From Bacillota bacterium (GTDB lineage Bacteria; Bacillota; Clostridia; Acetivibrionales; DTU013), in assembly GCA_023411575.1 (NCBI GenBank), contig JAEYOP010000039.1, positions 1 through 64,000 on the forward strand: a DNA stretch of 64,000 bases, in the 5' to 3' direction. The position numbers and the translations under genes were made by a program. Below are positions 8,770-16,770 of the stretch, one piece after another. Within the stretch, counting starts at the first letter, position 1; each line of letters begins with the position of its first letter. Under the pieces are notes generated by a model that did not search any database, had not been told where the DNA came from, and saw only the letters and a list, made by a program, of their open reading frames with translations.

Positions 8770-8798
8770 TTGCATAAAATTTCCGCTTGTATTATGAT
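8770..8798 (+). promoter_or_regulatory. sigma-A promoter of ireB
   Basis: TTGCAT at 8770-8775, a 17-bp spacer and TATGAT at 8793-8798. Confidence 0.55.
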
Positions 8799-8861
8799 AT
8801 TCATAGGCAAACATGTGTTTTGCGCGGAACGCAGGCGCTTTACCGGCAAGGGAGTGTTATT

Positions 8862-9134
8862 ATGGCAAACAGCGAAACGATGATGTTCAAAATGGACAAG
8901 GATAAGGAAAACGAAGCCCGTGATATTCTTTTTACTGTTTATCAGGCGCTGAACGAAAAGGGGTACAACCCGATCAATCAATTGGTGGGCTATATCCTTT
9001 CCGGCGATCCGACTTACATTACGAACCATCTGAATGCCAGGAGCGTGATTCGCCGGCTTGAACGGGATGAATTGCTCGAAGAGATCATACGGTATTATCT
9101 TGAAAATAAAAAGGAAGGAAGGATCGAATCATAA
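8862..9134 (+). CDS. ireB: IreB-family regulatory phosphoprotein (UPF0297)
   Basis: A 90-residue protein matching IreB/YrzL: FKMDKDKENEARDIL, GYNPINQLVGYILSGDP and NHLNARSVIRRLERDELLEE. In Enterococcus, IreB is the substrate of the Ser/Thr kinase IreK and affects cephalosporin resistance. In many Firmicutes this gene lies between alaS and ruvX; here ruvX follows after an inserted repeat and an aldo/keto reductase. GGGAG precedes the ATG at 8862. Confidence 0.9.
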   Translation: MANSETMMFKMDKDKENEARDILFTVYQALNEKGYNPINQLVGYILSGDPTYITNHLNARSVIRRLERDELLEEIIRYYLENKKEGRIES

Positions 9135-9140
9135 AAACGG

Positions 9141-9249
9141 ATTCTTGAGCGAGGGATTTTTCGTCCTTACAAGGCGGAGGAAGGCGCAATAATTGCTTTA
9201 TTGCAACTGACGACAACGACGTAAGGGCGGAAAATAACCGCTCCAGAAC
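9141..9249. repeat. About 110-bp palindromic element
   Basis: The left arm (9141-9170, containing GAGCG and TTTTTCGTCCTTAC) is an imperfect inverted copy of the right arm (9221-9249, GTAAGGGCGGAAAAT and CGCTC). Inside is a second hairpin, GCAATAA/TTATTGC (9186-9204). No ORF or T-run is tied to it. It resembles an intergenic repeat or a structured RNA. No second copy is obvious in this window. Confidence 0.6.
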
Positions 9250-9280
9250 CGGAATTTATGATTCGGCCATTCCTAAAGAA

Positions 9281-9305
9281 AACCCCGATCCGGTCGGGGT
9301 TTTTT
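9281..9305 (+). terminator. Rho-independent terminator before the aldo/keto reductase
   Basis: CCCCGA, loop TCCGG, TCGGGG, followed by T6. Confidence 0.85.
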
Positions 9306-9321
9306 GATGGGGCAGGGTGTA

Positions 9322-10269
9322 ATGCAGTATACCGAACTTGGAAGAACCGGCATCACCGTATCGAAAATGTGCTTCGGAGCGCTCGTTATAGGCCCTTTGC
9401 AGGTCTCCCTCAGCGAGACGGAAGGGGCGAAGGTCATCCGTGCGGCCCTGGAGCAGGGAGTCAATTTTATTGACACCGCCGAGCTGTACGGGACGTACGG
9501 ACATATTCGGGAAGCCCTGAAGGGCTGCGGCAAAAGGCCCGTGATCGCCGCGAAATCCTATGCCTACTCGGCGGAAGGCGCCGCCGGAAGCGTGGAGAAA
9601 GCCAGGCGGGAGATGGATGCGGATGTCCTGGACATTTTTCTCCTGCATGAGCAGGAGAGCAGGCTAACCTTGCGGGGACACCGCGAGGCGCTGGAGTTTT
9701 ATCTGAATGAGCGCGAGAAGGGCAGGATAAGGGCTGTTGGGGTTTCGACCCATCATATCGAGGTGGTGAGGGCAATCTGTGAAATGCCCGAAATCGATGT
9801 TGTACATCCGATTGTCAATATTACGGGGATCGGCATTGCGGACGGGACCATCCATGAAATGCTGGATGCCGTCCAATCGGCATACGATAGGGGAAAAGGC
9901 GTTTACAGCATGAAGGCCCTCGGAGGCGGAAACCTGCTGCATTCGTACGACGAGTGCATGGATTTTGTCCTTGGAAAGCCGTTCATCCATTCCGTGGCAG
10001 TGGGGATGCAAAGCGTCGAGGAAGTCGAAATGAATATCTGCCGGTTCAACGGCGGGACGGTCCCCGACAGGCTGAGGAAGAATGCGGCGGAGAGGGAAAA
10101 GCGCCTGCATGTGGACTACTGGTGCGAGGGCTGCGGAAGATGCATCGAACGATGCGGGCAGGGGGCGCTTGCCCTCGTGGACGGGAAAGCGGCAGTCGAC
10201 AGGGAAAAGTGCGTTTTATGCGGGTACTGCGGAAGCGTGTGTCCGCAGTTTGCAATCAAGATTTGTTGA
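9322..10269 (+). CDS. Aldo/keto reductase with C-terminal 2x[4Fe-4S] ferredoxin domain
   Basis: About 315 residues. The N-terminal TIM barrel has AKR residues: LGRTGITVSKMCFGA, DTAELYG (Asp/Tyr), AAKSYA (Lys) and LLHEQES (His). The C-terminal 55 residues contain two CxxCxxC clusters (CEGCGRCIERC and CVLCGYCGSVC). Known: such fusions occur widely in anaerobes and are thought to pass electrons between Fe-S clusters and the barrel; substrates are mostly unknown. I choose the ATG at 9322 (MQYTELG) behind GGCAGGG; the TTG/ATG at 9304/9307 overlap the terminator. ruvX follows 25 bp later. Confidence 0.88.
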   Translation: MQYTELGRTGITVSKMCFGALVIGPLQVSLSETEGAKVIRAALEQGVNFIDTAELYGTYGHIREALKGCGKRPVIAAKSYAYSAEGAAGSVEKARREMDADVLDIFLLHEQESRLTLRGHREALEFYLNEREKGRIRAVGVSTHHIEVVRAICEMPEIDVVHPIVNITGIGIADGTIHEMLDAVQSAYDRGKGVYSMKALGGGNLLHSYDECMDFVLGKPFIHSVAVGMQSVEEVEMNICRFNGGTVPDRLRKNAAEREKRLHVDYWCEGCGRCIERCGQGALALVDGKAAVDREKCVLCGYCGSVCPQFAIKIC

Positions 10270-10294
10270 TCTGTGCGGATCACGGGAGAGAATA

Positions 10295-10711
10295 ATGCGT
10301 ATAATGGGAATTGATTTTGGGGACAGTAGAATCGGGGTTGCTGTAAGCGACCCGCTGGGATGGACGGCCCAGGGGCTGGAAACGATCCATTGGAAAGGAT
10401 CCATGGAACGGCCTGCGGAGCAGATCAAACAGCTGGCGGCACAGTATGGCGTTGAAAAAATTGTCGTCGGGCTCCCGAAAAATATGAACGGCACCATCGG
10501 CCCGAGCGGCGAAAAGGCCATGGAATTCGGGGAACTGCTGGCCGGCATGACGGGCCTGGAAATCGTCAAGTGGGACGAGCGGCTGACAACGGTAGCGGCC
10601 AACCGGATGATGCACGAGGTGGGAATGAAAACCTCCAAAAAGAAAGGCGCCGTGGATCGGATCGCTGCCGTATTAATATTGCAGGGATATCTTGACAGCC
10701 GGGTAAAATAG
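10295..10711 (+). CDS. ruvX: Holliday junction resolvase RuvX / pre-16S rRNA nuclease YqgF
   Basis: A 138-residue YqgF-family RNase H-like nuclease: MGIDFGDSRIGVAVSD with the first catalytic Asp, VVGLPKNMNGT, WDERLTT and the C-terminal DRIAAVLILQGYL. In E. coli it matures the 5' end of 16S rRNA; a Holliday-junction role has also been proposed. GGGAGAG precedes the ATG at 10295. It lies between the reductase and the DUF1292 gene in one probable transcript. Confidence 0.93.
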   Translation: MRIMGIDFGDSRIGVAVSDPLGWTAQGLETIHWKGSMERPAEQIKQLAAQYGVEKIVVGLPKNMNGTIGPSGEKAMEFGELLAGMTGLEIVKWDERLTTVAANRMMHEVGMKTSKKKGAVDRIAAVLILQGYLDSRVK

Positions 10712-10816
10712 GCGTAAGTTATTTATGTCAGAGTGAACGCCTGCATGTTGTGGATAGGGAGTCAAACATCCCCGTCCGACAGCGAAAAATATGGGAAGCG
10801 AAAAGGAGGATTGCTC

Positions 10817-11107
10817 ATGGAGGACGAAAGAGACGATATTGTCATACTGGTTGATGAAAACGGGGATGAAGTTGAATTTGAACACATTGATACGATCGAG
10901 ATGAACGGGAATGAATATGTAGTTCTTGCACCCCTTGAGGAAGACGATTCCGAAGAGAAGGACGAAGAGGAAGTAGTCATTTTGAAGGTTGAACATAATG
11001 AAGAGGGCGAAGATTCGTTTGTCACAATAGAGGACGATGAGGAACTGGATGACGTTTTCGACGAATTCCAGTCAAGGATGGAAGAAGAATTCGGTTCGGA
11101 CGAATAA
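10817..11107 (+). CDS. DUF1292 family acidic protein (YrzB-like)
   Basis: A 96-residue, very acidic protein (many Asp/Glu runs) matching the DUF1292/YrzB family: DIVILVDENGDEVEFEHID and YVVLAPLE. It regularly accompanies ireB and ruvX in Firmicutes, which fits here. Function is unknown. AAAGGAGG lies before the ATG at 10817; the reading frame is open upstream but without a better start. Confidence 0.88.
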   Translation: MEDERDDIVILVDENGDEVEFEHIDTIEMNGNEYVVLAPLEEDDSEEKDEEEVVILKVEHNEEGEDSFVTIEDDEELDDVFDEFQSRMEEEFGSDE

Positions 11108-11120
11108 AAGGATTCTGCAG

Positions 11121-11149
11121 AGGGTCGGGGCTTATGCTCCGGCCCTTTT
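11121..11149 (+). terminator. Rho-independent terminator after DUF1292
   Basis: GGGTCGGGGC, loop TTAT, GCTCCGGCCC (two wobble pairs), followed by T4. Confidence 0.75.
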
Positions 11150-11194
11150 ATAATACGGCGCATATGGCGCGGCACGGGCGCGCCGCCGTCCGGC

Positions 11195-11869
11195 CTACTG
11201 CGTTTCCTTCTTCAACTGGACCCGCTGCTGCTCGAAGATATACCGGATAATGCTGTCCTGGTCCTTTGGCGCCAGCTTGACGAAATGAAGCCCTATTTCA
11301 TAGCTTTTGCTGTTCTTGATCTCAAAAGTTCCGTTGCGTACGACAACGCATTTTGCGGTCATCGTCATGCCGTTGACCTCAAACTCCACATGAATTTCCG
11401 TATTTTTCGGGATATCCACTTCCGTCACGATACACAGGCCGGAACCGCTTATATTCTTTGTAAAGGCCTTGAGGGCGGATTTCCTGTCCAACTGGTCCTC
11501 CCTCCCGGTGATCCAGACCAGGGCTTTTGTCATATGATCCAGCCTGTAGTAGTTTCTTCTCTGGATCTTTTCAAGTCCTCCCTCCGGCTGAACGATCAGT
11601 ACGGCAATATTCCCCCGGTATTCCCTGTTGGTCACGCCGGCCGAAAACCCGAGCAGACCCAGCTTCATGTGCATGAAGGTCAGACGGACCTGCGCCTGAA
11701 GGGGGATATAGATCAGCCTGGCTTCAAAAATAGGCGCGGAAATCATCAGGCCGCCATCGTTCTGGACCTCCAGCAGTTGGCTGACATAGGTGTTGCCAAT
11801 TCTCTCGCCGCTTCTATTCAGGAGTTCGAGTTCAAGCCTTGTACCGGGGCGGATTTCCTGAGGCGTCAT
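11195..11869 (-). CDS. PilZ-domain protein (YcgR-like c-di-GMP receptor)
   Basis: 224 residues. The N-terminal half looks like the YcgR-N beta-barrel of flagellar brake proteins. The C-terminal PilZ domain begins with the c-di-GMP-binding RRNYYR motif (RxxxR) and has the second motif NISGSG. In Bacillus the homologue slows flagella when c-di-GMP is high. No flagellar genes are nearby, though an MCP is encoded at 36.7 kb. The start follows CAGGAGA, and its own promoter is visible upstream. Confidence 0.88.
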   Translation of the reverse strand: MTPQEIRPGTRLELELLNRSGERIGNTYVSQLLEVQNDGGLMISAPIFEARLIYIPLQAQVRLTFMHMKLGLLGFSAGVTNREYRGNIAVLIVQPEGGLEKIQRRNYYRLDHMTKALVWITGREDQLDRKSALKAFTKNISGSGLCIVTEVDIPKNTEIHVEFEVNGMTMTAKCVVVRNGTFEIKNSKSYEIGLHFVKLAPKDQDSIIRYIFEQQRVQLKKETQ

Positions 11870-11902
11870 TCACAGATTCTCCTGGGATGAATTTATAGTT
11901 TT

Positions 11903-11931
11903 ATTATAAAGGCTAGTCTCTCTTTTTCCAA
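11903..11931 (-). promoter_or_regulatory. sigma-A promoter of the PilZ gene
   Basis: On the minus strand, TTGGAA (11926-11931), a 17-bp spacer and TATAAT (11903-11908). Confidence 0.6.
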
Positions 11932-11964
11932 GGACTATCTTCAGAAAAAGAAAATTTTCGCCGC

Positions 11965-13917
11965 TTAAAGGGATTCAGACCTCCCAAAATGATCCATGAT
12001 TTCAGCGGCAAATCTTCTTTTTGTCACAGCGCAGAACACCATCTGGAAAAGCAGGTACCCCATAGTGACCAGGGACAGGTCGGCAATGCTGATAAATCGA
12101 AGAGGACTGTTTTTCAAATCAATATAGATATACAGGAGCGCCATCAAGGCTCCTATGACAGGCGGCAGGAAAAAAAGAATCCCCAGCTCTCCGGACAGAT
12201 AGTTCCGAAACTCTTTTTTACGTATCCCGATATAGAAGAACTTACGGTATTTTTCTCTCTCTTCTTCAATTTCCGAAAACAGCTTGAAAGAAATGACCGA
12301 TGCAGAGGAGATAAAGAACAAGAGACCAAGGAATACTGTCAGGAACAATAGCAGGGAACCCTCGCTCCTTATTTTTTCATATGTCCCGATCCTTGAGCCG
12401 AGCGACGGGAAATCGCCGTATCGGTGCTGCTTCGCTGCCGGTAATGTGTCGGAGATGTCCAGACGGCTTTCCAGCTTCTTTGATATTTCCGATGTCCTTC
12501 TCCAATCCTGGTAGTTCACAAGCCTGAGGTACCCGATCTGTGAAGGTAGGACGGAAATTTTCAACCGGCTGTAATCCAAGTCATTGAGAACAAGGATAAT
12601 AGAATTCAGAGAATTTATCTTGTTCAGCGGCTGGCCTGACATCTGCTTCTGGAGCTCGAAGCGGAATCGGTCTGAGCCGGCAGTCAGGATACATTCGTTG
12701 ATCTGCGGACGATTCTCTTCGCTCAGGGCCATCTCAGCCGGACACAATAGGACATAATGCCCGCTTTTTATTGCAAGGTTCTCTTTATCAAGATCATTAT
12801 AGCCTTTGTTTGATAGCACGGTGACGTTGAAGCGGTATTCGCTTTGCATTTCTGCTTCGATCAATTCCAGCTTTTTTTGCACCGACGGTTTAACATCACC
12901 GAGGGTCAGGATGTTTTGCAGTTCCTGCTCCGGTATGTTTCCAGCCCCCTGCCTTTCTATATATGCCAGATGCCAGGGTTGGTCTCTTTCCGCGATGACA
13001 GTGGCCTGGAGCAGGCAGGAGAAGGCTGTTCCTATGAGATAGACCGTTATTGCGCTCAGCATTGTAGTCAGGAAAAGCACGGTTTTGCTGCGGAAAATTT
13101 TGTGCCGGATACCGGATATTCCGGGCAGGTTTTTGTAATACAGGCTTTTGTTCCTCTCAAAGAGGAATGCAAGCGCATTCCCGAACTGGGATATGGTAAA
13201 ATACAATCCGGTAAAGCAGATGATAACGAAAACCGTGGACATTTCCCTGACATGGATCATTTCAAGCGTATTCACGTATTTGAGCCCGAAGGACAGGGAA
13301 AACAGAAAAAGACCTGAAATTCCAAGCAGAGGGCTGTCAAACCAATCCTTTTCGTTTATCCTGGACGATTTAAAGTTATCGATGATTTCCGCTCTGCCTG
13401 CGATGACGCTGCTTATGGATGATATGGTGACAAATTCAACGAGAAAAAGCAGGATCGTCGAGATATAGCTTGCACGGAAAAACAGAAACTGCATTTTTTC
13501 AAGATTCAACAGGTTTACCACAATCAGAAAAAACAACCTGGAAAACACCGTCCCTGCAATTAAGCCGGTAACGAGCGAAGCCGCGGCAATCAAACCGTGT
13601 TCGATCAGCAGCATCCTTCCGATTGACCGGTTGCTCATACCAAGGATCAGAAATAACCCAAATTCTTTTTTTCGTGATTTTGAAAAGGACGTATAAGCAT
13701 AACCAAGAAACAGGACAGAAAAAATCAGGATCGATACGAGGGTTGCGTTAAAGATGTCTTTCGTACTGCTTTTCAGTGTCCGATTTATGCCGTTGTTGAA
13801 ATAGATCGAGGAGAACATGAAAAACACCATGATCGTAAAGCTGCTGCACAGGAAAAAGGATAGGTATCTTCTGGCATGCGCCTTGAACATCTTGATTGAA
13901 ATCTCTTTAAAGGTCAT
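11965..13917 (-). CDS. BceB-like ABC transporter permease (FtsX family)
   Basis: About 650 residues. Starts MTFKEISIKMFKAHARRYLSFF and has the Bce layout: about ten membrane segments with a large extracytoplasmic domain (roughly residues 280-530) between the seventh and eighth. In B. subtilis, BceAB removes bacitracin from its lipid target and signals flux to BceS. The ATG at 13917 follows GGGAGGTG; the frame is open further upstream. It overlaps the ATPase gene by 11 bp and is last in the bceRSAB-like operon. Which peptide it handles cannot be read from sequence. Confidence 0.88.
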   Translation of the reverse strand: MTFKEISIKMFKAHARRYLSFFLCSSFTIMVFFMFSSIYFNNGINRTLKSSTKDIFNATLVSILIFSVLFLGYAYTSFSKSRKKEFGLFLILGMSNRSIGRMLLIEHGLIAAASLVTGLIAGTVFSRLFFLIVVNLLNLEKMQFLFFRASYISTILLFLVEFVTISSISSVIAGRAEIIDNFKSSRINEKDWFDSPLLGISGLFLFSLSFGLKYVNTLEMIHVREMSTVFVIICFTGLYFTISQFGNALAFLFERNKSLYYKNLPGISGIRHKIFRSKTVLFLTTMLSAITVYLIGTAFSCLLQATVIAERDQPWHLAYIERQGAGNIPEQELQNILTLGDVKPSVQKKLELIEAEMQSEYRFNVTVLSNKGYNDLDKENLAIKSGHYVLLCPAEMALSEENRPQINECILTAGSDRFRFELQKQMSGQPLNKINSLNSIILVLNDLDYSRLKISVLPSQIGYLRLVNYQDWRRTSEISKKLESRLDISDTLPAAKQHRYGDFPSLGSRIGTYEKIRSEGSLLLFLTVFLGLLFFISSASVISFKLFSEIEEEREKYRKFFYIGIRKKEFRNYLSGELGILFFLPPVIGALMALLYIYIDLKNSPLRFISIADLSLVTMGYLLFQMVFCAVTKRRFAAEIMDHFGRSESL

Positions 13918-14671
13918 TCTGTTCACCTCCCAGCACTGCCAGACAATCCAGTATCCTGTCGTAAAATTCTCTTCTGTCATCTTTGCTTACGATCTCCATG
14001 CTGACTTCTCCGTCCTTGATGAAAACGATCCTTTTGCAATAGCTGGCGGCATACGCGTCGTGGGTTACCAGCAGGATGGTGGTGTTCATTTCCTCGTTCA
14101 TTTTCCGGAAACACCGCATGACAGTACCGGCCGATTTTGAATCCAGATTTCCCGTGGGCTCGTCGGCAAACACAATGGCGGGATTATTGACCAGAGCCCT
14201 TGCAACAGCCGCTTTTTGTTGTTGTCCGCCTGATACATTGTATGGGTACTTGCCGGCTATGGCATCGATATCGAACCGGGCCATGACCTCGTCGGCTGTG
14301 ACCGTCATCTCAGCTGTGCCCCTGCGGTCCAGGATCATTGGCAGCATTACGTTTTCCCGGATCGTCAGGCTGTCCAGCAGATTGAAGTCCTGGAATACGT
14401 ATCCGAGCTTTTGCCGCCTGAAAAGAGCCAGATCCTCCTTGTCCAAGGTATTGATACTTTTTCCGGCTATCTCGACGCTTCCGGACGTCGGGTTGTCTAT
14501 TCCGCTCAGTATGTTCAGCAGTGTGGTTTTGCCGCTGCCCGAAGGCCCCATAACGCCGACGAATTCCGACGCTTCTATGGCAATACTGATTCCGTTTAAG
14601 GCATATGTGGAATTCTCTCTGTCCTTCCCGCCATATATCTTTGATAAATTCTTTGCACACAATACCGGCAT
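13907..14671 (-). CDS. BceA-like ABC transporter ATPase
   Basis: 254 residues with a complete ABC nucleotide-binding domain: Walker A GPSGSGKT (42-49), Q-loop FQDFNLLDSLTIREN, signature SGGQQQK and Walker B IVFADEPTGNLDS followed by the H-loop in LVTHD. It belongs to the MacB/BceA-type subfamily that pairs with FtsX-like permeases. Its gene overlaps the permease gene, so the two are translationally coupled. Confidence 0.93.
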   Translation of the reverse strand: MPVLCAKNLSKIYGGKDRENSTYALNGISIAIEASEFVGVMGPSGSGKTTLLNILSGIDNPTSGSVEIAGKSINTLDKEDLALFRRQKLGYVFQDFNLLDSLTIRENVMLPMILDRRGTAEMTVTADEVMARFDIDAIAGKYPYNVSGGQQQKAAVARALVNNPAIVFADEPTGNLDSKSAGTVMRCFRKMNEEMNTTILLVTHDAYAASYCKRIVFIKDGEVSMEIVSKDDRREFYDRILDCLAVLGGEQNDL

Positions 14672-14753
14672 TGTCTTACCTCCGTATCATCTTTTATGGC
14701 AACATTCTATCGTTACAGGGCATCCGCAGCCATAGAAGAACCTTAAAACAAGC

Positions 14754-15842
14754 TTACAGTTTTGAAAGGTAGGATATGATGACACTGGTGCCTTTGCCCG
14801 CATCGGACTCAATACGGATACCGTGACCCAGCTTTTTTGCAACGGCAGAGGCGATATAAAGACCAATTCCTGTCGCATTGCCGGACTTTCTCCCGTTTTC
14901 GCCTGTAAAGAACGGTTCGAATATTCTTTTCAAATCGTATGATGGTATGCCGATCCCCTCGTCTTTTATGGTAAGAAAGGTGGTCGCGCATTGCCGTTCA
15001 ATGGTGAACAGGATGCATTTGTTTTTTGTTTCCGGGGCTCTCTCCGCAGCACTTGCAGAATGGGAATACTTGATGGCGTTGGAGACGATCTGGCCGATCA
15101 TCAGCTCATTCCATTTCCGGTCCGACAGCACGGTCATTTCATCTCCGGCATATTCAAGCCTGGGGAATACGTTGCTGTATATGAACTGGCTTTTTCTTGC
15201 GTTTATAACGTTTTTTACGGAAGCTGCCAGATCGACCTGCTCAGGCACATAATCCCCGGCAAAATCCTCAAGCCTGAGCAGGTTGAGAACCTGGTCCAGC
15301 ATATTGTCAAGCTTCTTGTTCTCCTCGCCCAGGTCAGCCAGCAAATCCGGCACATCGGAACCGGCAGCCGGGTTACGGCTGACGTGACCCCAGACGGGGG
15401 AATCCCATTCCTCTCCTTTCATCTTACGGAGGATCAGATCCGTTACGGAGACAGGGGCTTTCATATTGTGAATCCACTGAGAAAGGAAATGCTGCCGCTC
15501 TTTATTCGAGTTTCTGATATCTGCAATCTCTTGCAGATATTTTTTATGAATGCCGTTTATTGCTTCTGCAGCTGCTTTTTGCTCCCATGTCGAAGGCGAC
15601 AATTTATATGATGCATTTTCAATGCAATTTTGAAGATCCCTGTTGAATCTGGAGTACCGGACCCACTCTATCAGGGACAAAACAAGGAAAAGAAAGGAAC
15701 TAACCGCCAGGGGATAAAGCAGTTCCACCGGCACTCCTGCGGAGAGACTGTAAAAAAGAGCCAGAAGCAGGGTGTTCAGGAAGAATGCGGCTATCATTGG
15801 CGCTTTGTCCTTCAGGAACCCCGATAGTATTTTTCTGTCCAT
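14754..15842 (-). CDS. BceS-like intramembrane-sensing histidine kinase
   Basis: 362 residues: two close membrane helices (about 15-33 and 41-60) with almost no outside loop, then a DHp helix with the phosphorylation site at H125 (QWIHNMKAPVS), and an HATPase_c domain (N box SNAIKYS, G1 DEGIGIP, G2 GIGLYIA). This short-loop topology is diagnostic for kinases that sense through their partner ABC transporter, which is encoded next in the operon. Confidence 0.92.
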   Translation of the reverse strand: MDRKILSGFLKDKAPMIAAFFLNTLLLALFYSLSAGVPVELLYPLAVSSFLFLVLSLIEWVRYSRFNRDLQNCIENASYKLSPSTWEQKAAAEAINGIHKKYLQEIADIRNSNKERQHFLSQWIHNMKAPVSVTDLILRKMKGEEWDSPVWGHVSRNPAAGSDVPDLLADLGEENKKLDNMLDQVLNLLRLEDFAGDYVPEQVDLAASVKNVINARKSQFIYSNVFPRLEYAGDEMTVLSDRKWNELMIGQIVSNAIKYSHSASAAERAPETKNKCILFTIERQCATTFLTIKDEGIGIPSYDLKRIFEPFFTGENGRKSGNATGIGLYIASAVAKKLGHGIRIESDAGKGTSVIISYLSKL

Positions 15843-15879
15843 GAATGTTGCTCCTTATTCGTATTGGAATGGGAGACAG

Positions 15880-16575
15880 TCAATCCTTCAGCAAAGTGGA
15901 ATCAAAGAGGTAGCCGGCTCCTCTTTTGGTCCTGATCACATCGGTCAATCCCAACTCCGCCAGTTTGGCCTTTACCCTCGTTACATTTACTGTCAGGGTG
16001 TTGTCGTCGACAAAGGTGCTGTCGTCCCAAAGCTCTTCGAGCAGTTCCTCCCTTGTTACGATCCTGTCCTTTTTCCCGGCCAGCTTGCGGATCAGCTTGA
16101 ACTCGTTCTTGCTGAGTTCTGAAAATCTGTTCCTCCAGGTCATCCGGAAAGTACTTTCATCCAGAGAAAATCCGCATATGGAGAGTTCGGGACCGCCTTT
16201 TCCCGAATACTCGCCGCTGTACCGCCGAAAAACAGCTTTGATCTTGGATAACAGGATTTCCGGATTTACTGGTTTTACGATATAATCATCCGCTCCGGAT
16301 TCGATTCCCAGGATTTGCTCCATCTCGCCGGATCTGGCCGAAATAATGAGAATCGGCACGCAGGATTTCCGCCGGATGGATCTGCAAAGGTAGTAGCCGT
16401 CGGAGCAAGGAAGATTGATATCAAGAAGGACAAGGTCCGGGTGAACTTTCTCGAATTGCCTTTCGATATCCCGAAAATCGGTTATGGTTGAGACGCAATA
16501 TCCATACTTTTCAAGATACTCCTTCAAGAGGCTCTGCAGTTTTTCGTCATCCTCTATAATAAGCAATTTATACAT
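15880..16575 (-). CDS. BceR-like response regulator (OmpR family)
   Basis: About 231 residues: receiver domain with acidic pocket EDD and phospho-acceptor D52 (LVLLDINLP), then an OmpR-type winged helix ending VIRTKRGAGYLF. First gene of the operon. The ATG at 16575 lies 4-5 nt after GGGGGAG; an in-frame ATG at 16587 overlaps that SD and is less likely. It should activate the transporter genes when peptide flux is sensed. Repeats upstream (16640-16678) are candidate binding sites. Confidence 0.92.
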   Translation of the reverse strand: MYKLLIIEDDEKLQSLLKEYLEKYGYCVSTITDFRDIERQFEKVHPDLVLLDINLPCSDGYYLCRSIRRKSCVPILIISARSGEMEQILGIESGADDYIVKPVNPEILLSKIKAVFRRYSGEYSGKGGPELSICGFSLDESTFRMTWRNRFSELSKNEFKLIRKLAGKKDRIVTREELLEELWDDSTFVDDNTLTVNVTRVKAKLAELGLTDVIRTKRGAGYLFDSTLLKD

Positions 16576-16639
16576 GGACTCCCCCATATAATGCCAGATA
16601 CCAAAATCATTATATATTTTTTTTCATAAAAAGCATAGT

Positions 16640-16678
16640 GCATTATTGCATTAGGTCGCATTATAGCCGCATTATTGC
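16640..16678. repeat. GCATTAT repeat cluster in the divergent control region
   Basis: GCATTATTGC (16640), GCATTATAGC (16658) and GCATTATTGC (16669), plus a partial GCATTAGG at 16648. They lie between the bceR-like gene and the DUF3048 gene, upstream of the likely promoters of both, and may be operator half-sites. Confidence 0.5.
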
Positions 16679-16703
16679 GGGTGGATGCAAGTGGGGTTTT
16701 AGG

Positions 16704-16732
16704 TTGTAATATTGTCCGGATTGTGATATAAT
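16704..16732 (+). promoter_or_regulatory. sigma-A promoter of the DUF3048 lipoprotein
   Basis: TTGTAA at 16704-16709, a 17-bp spacer and TATAAT at 16727-16732, 38 bp before the start codon. Confidence 0.7.
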
Positions 16733-16770
16733 CAATGACATTTGAAAACAAAACTACGGGAGGTTTCTTT

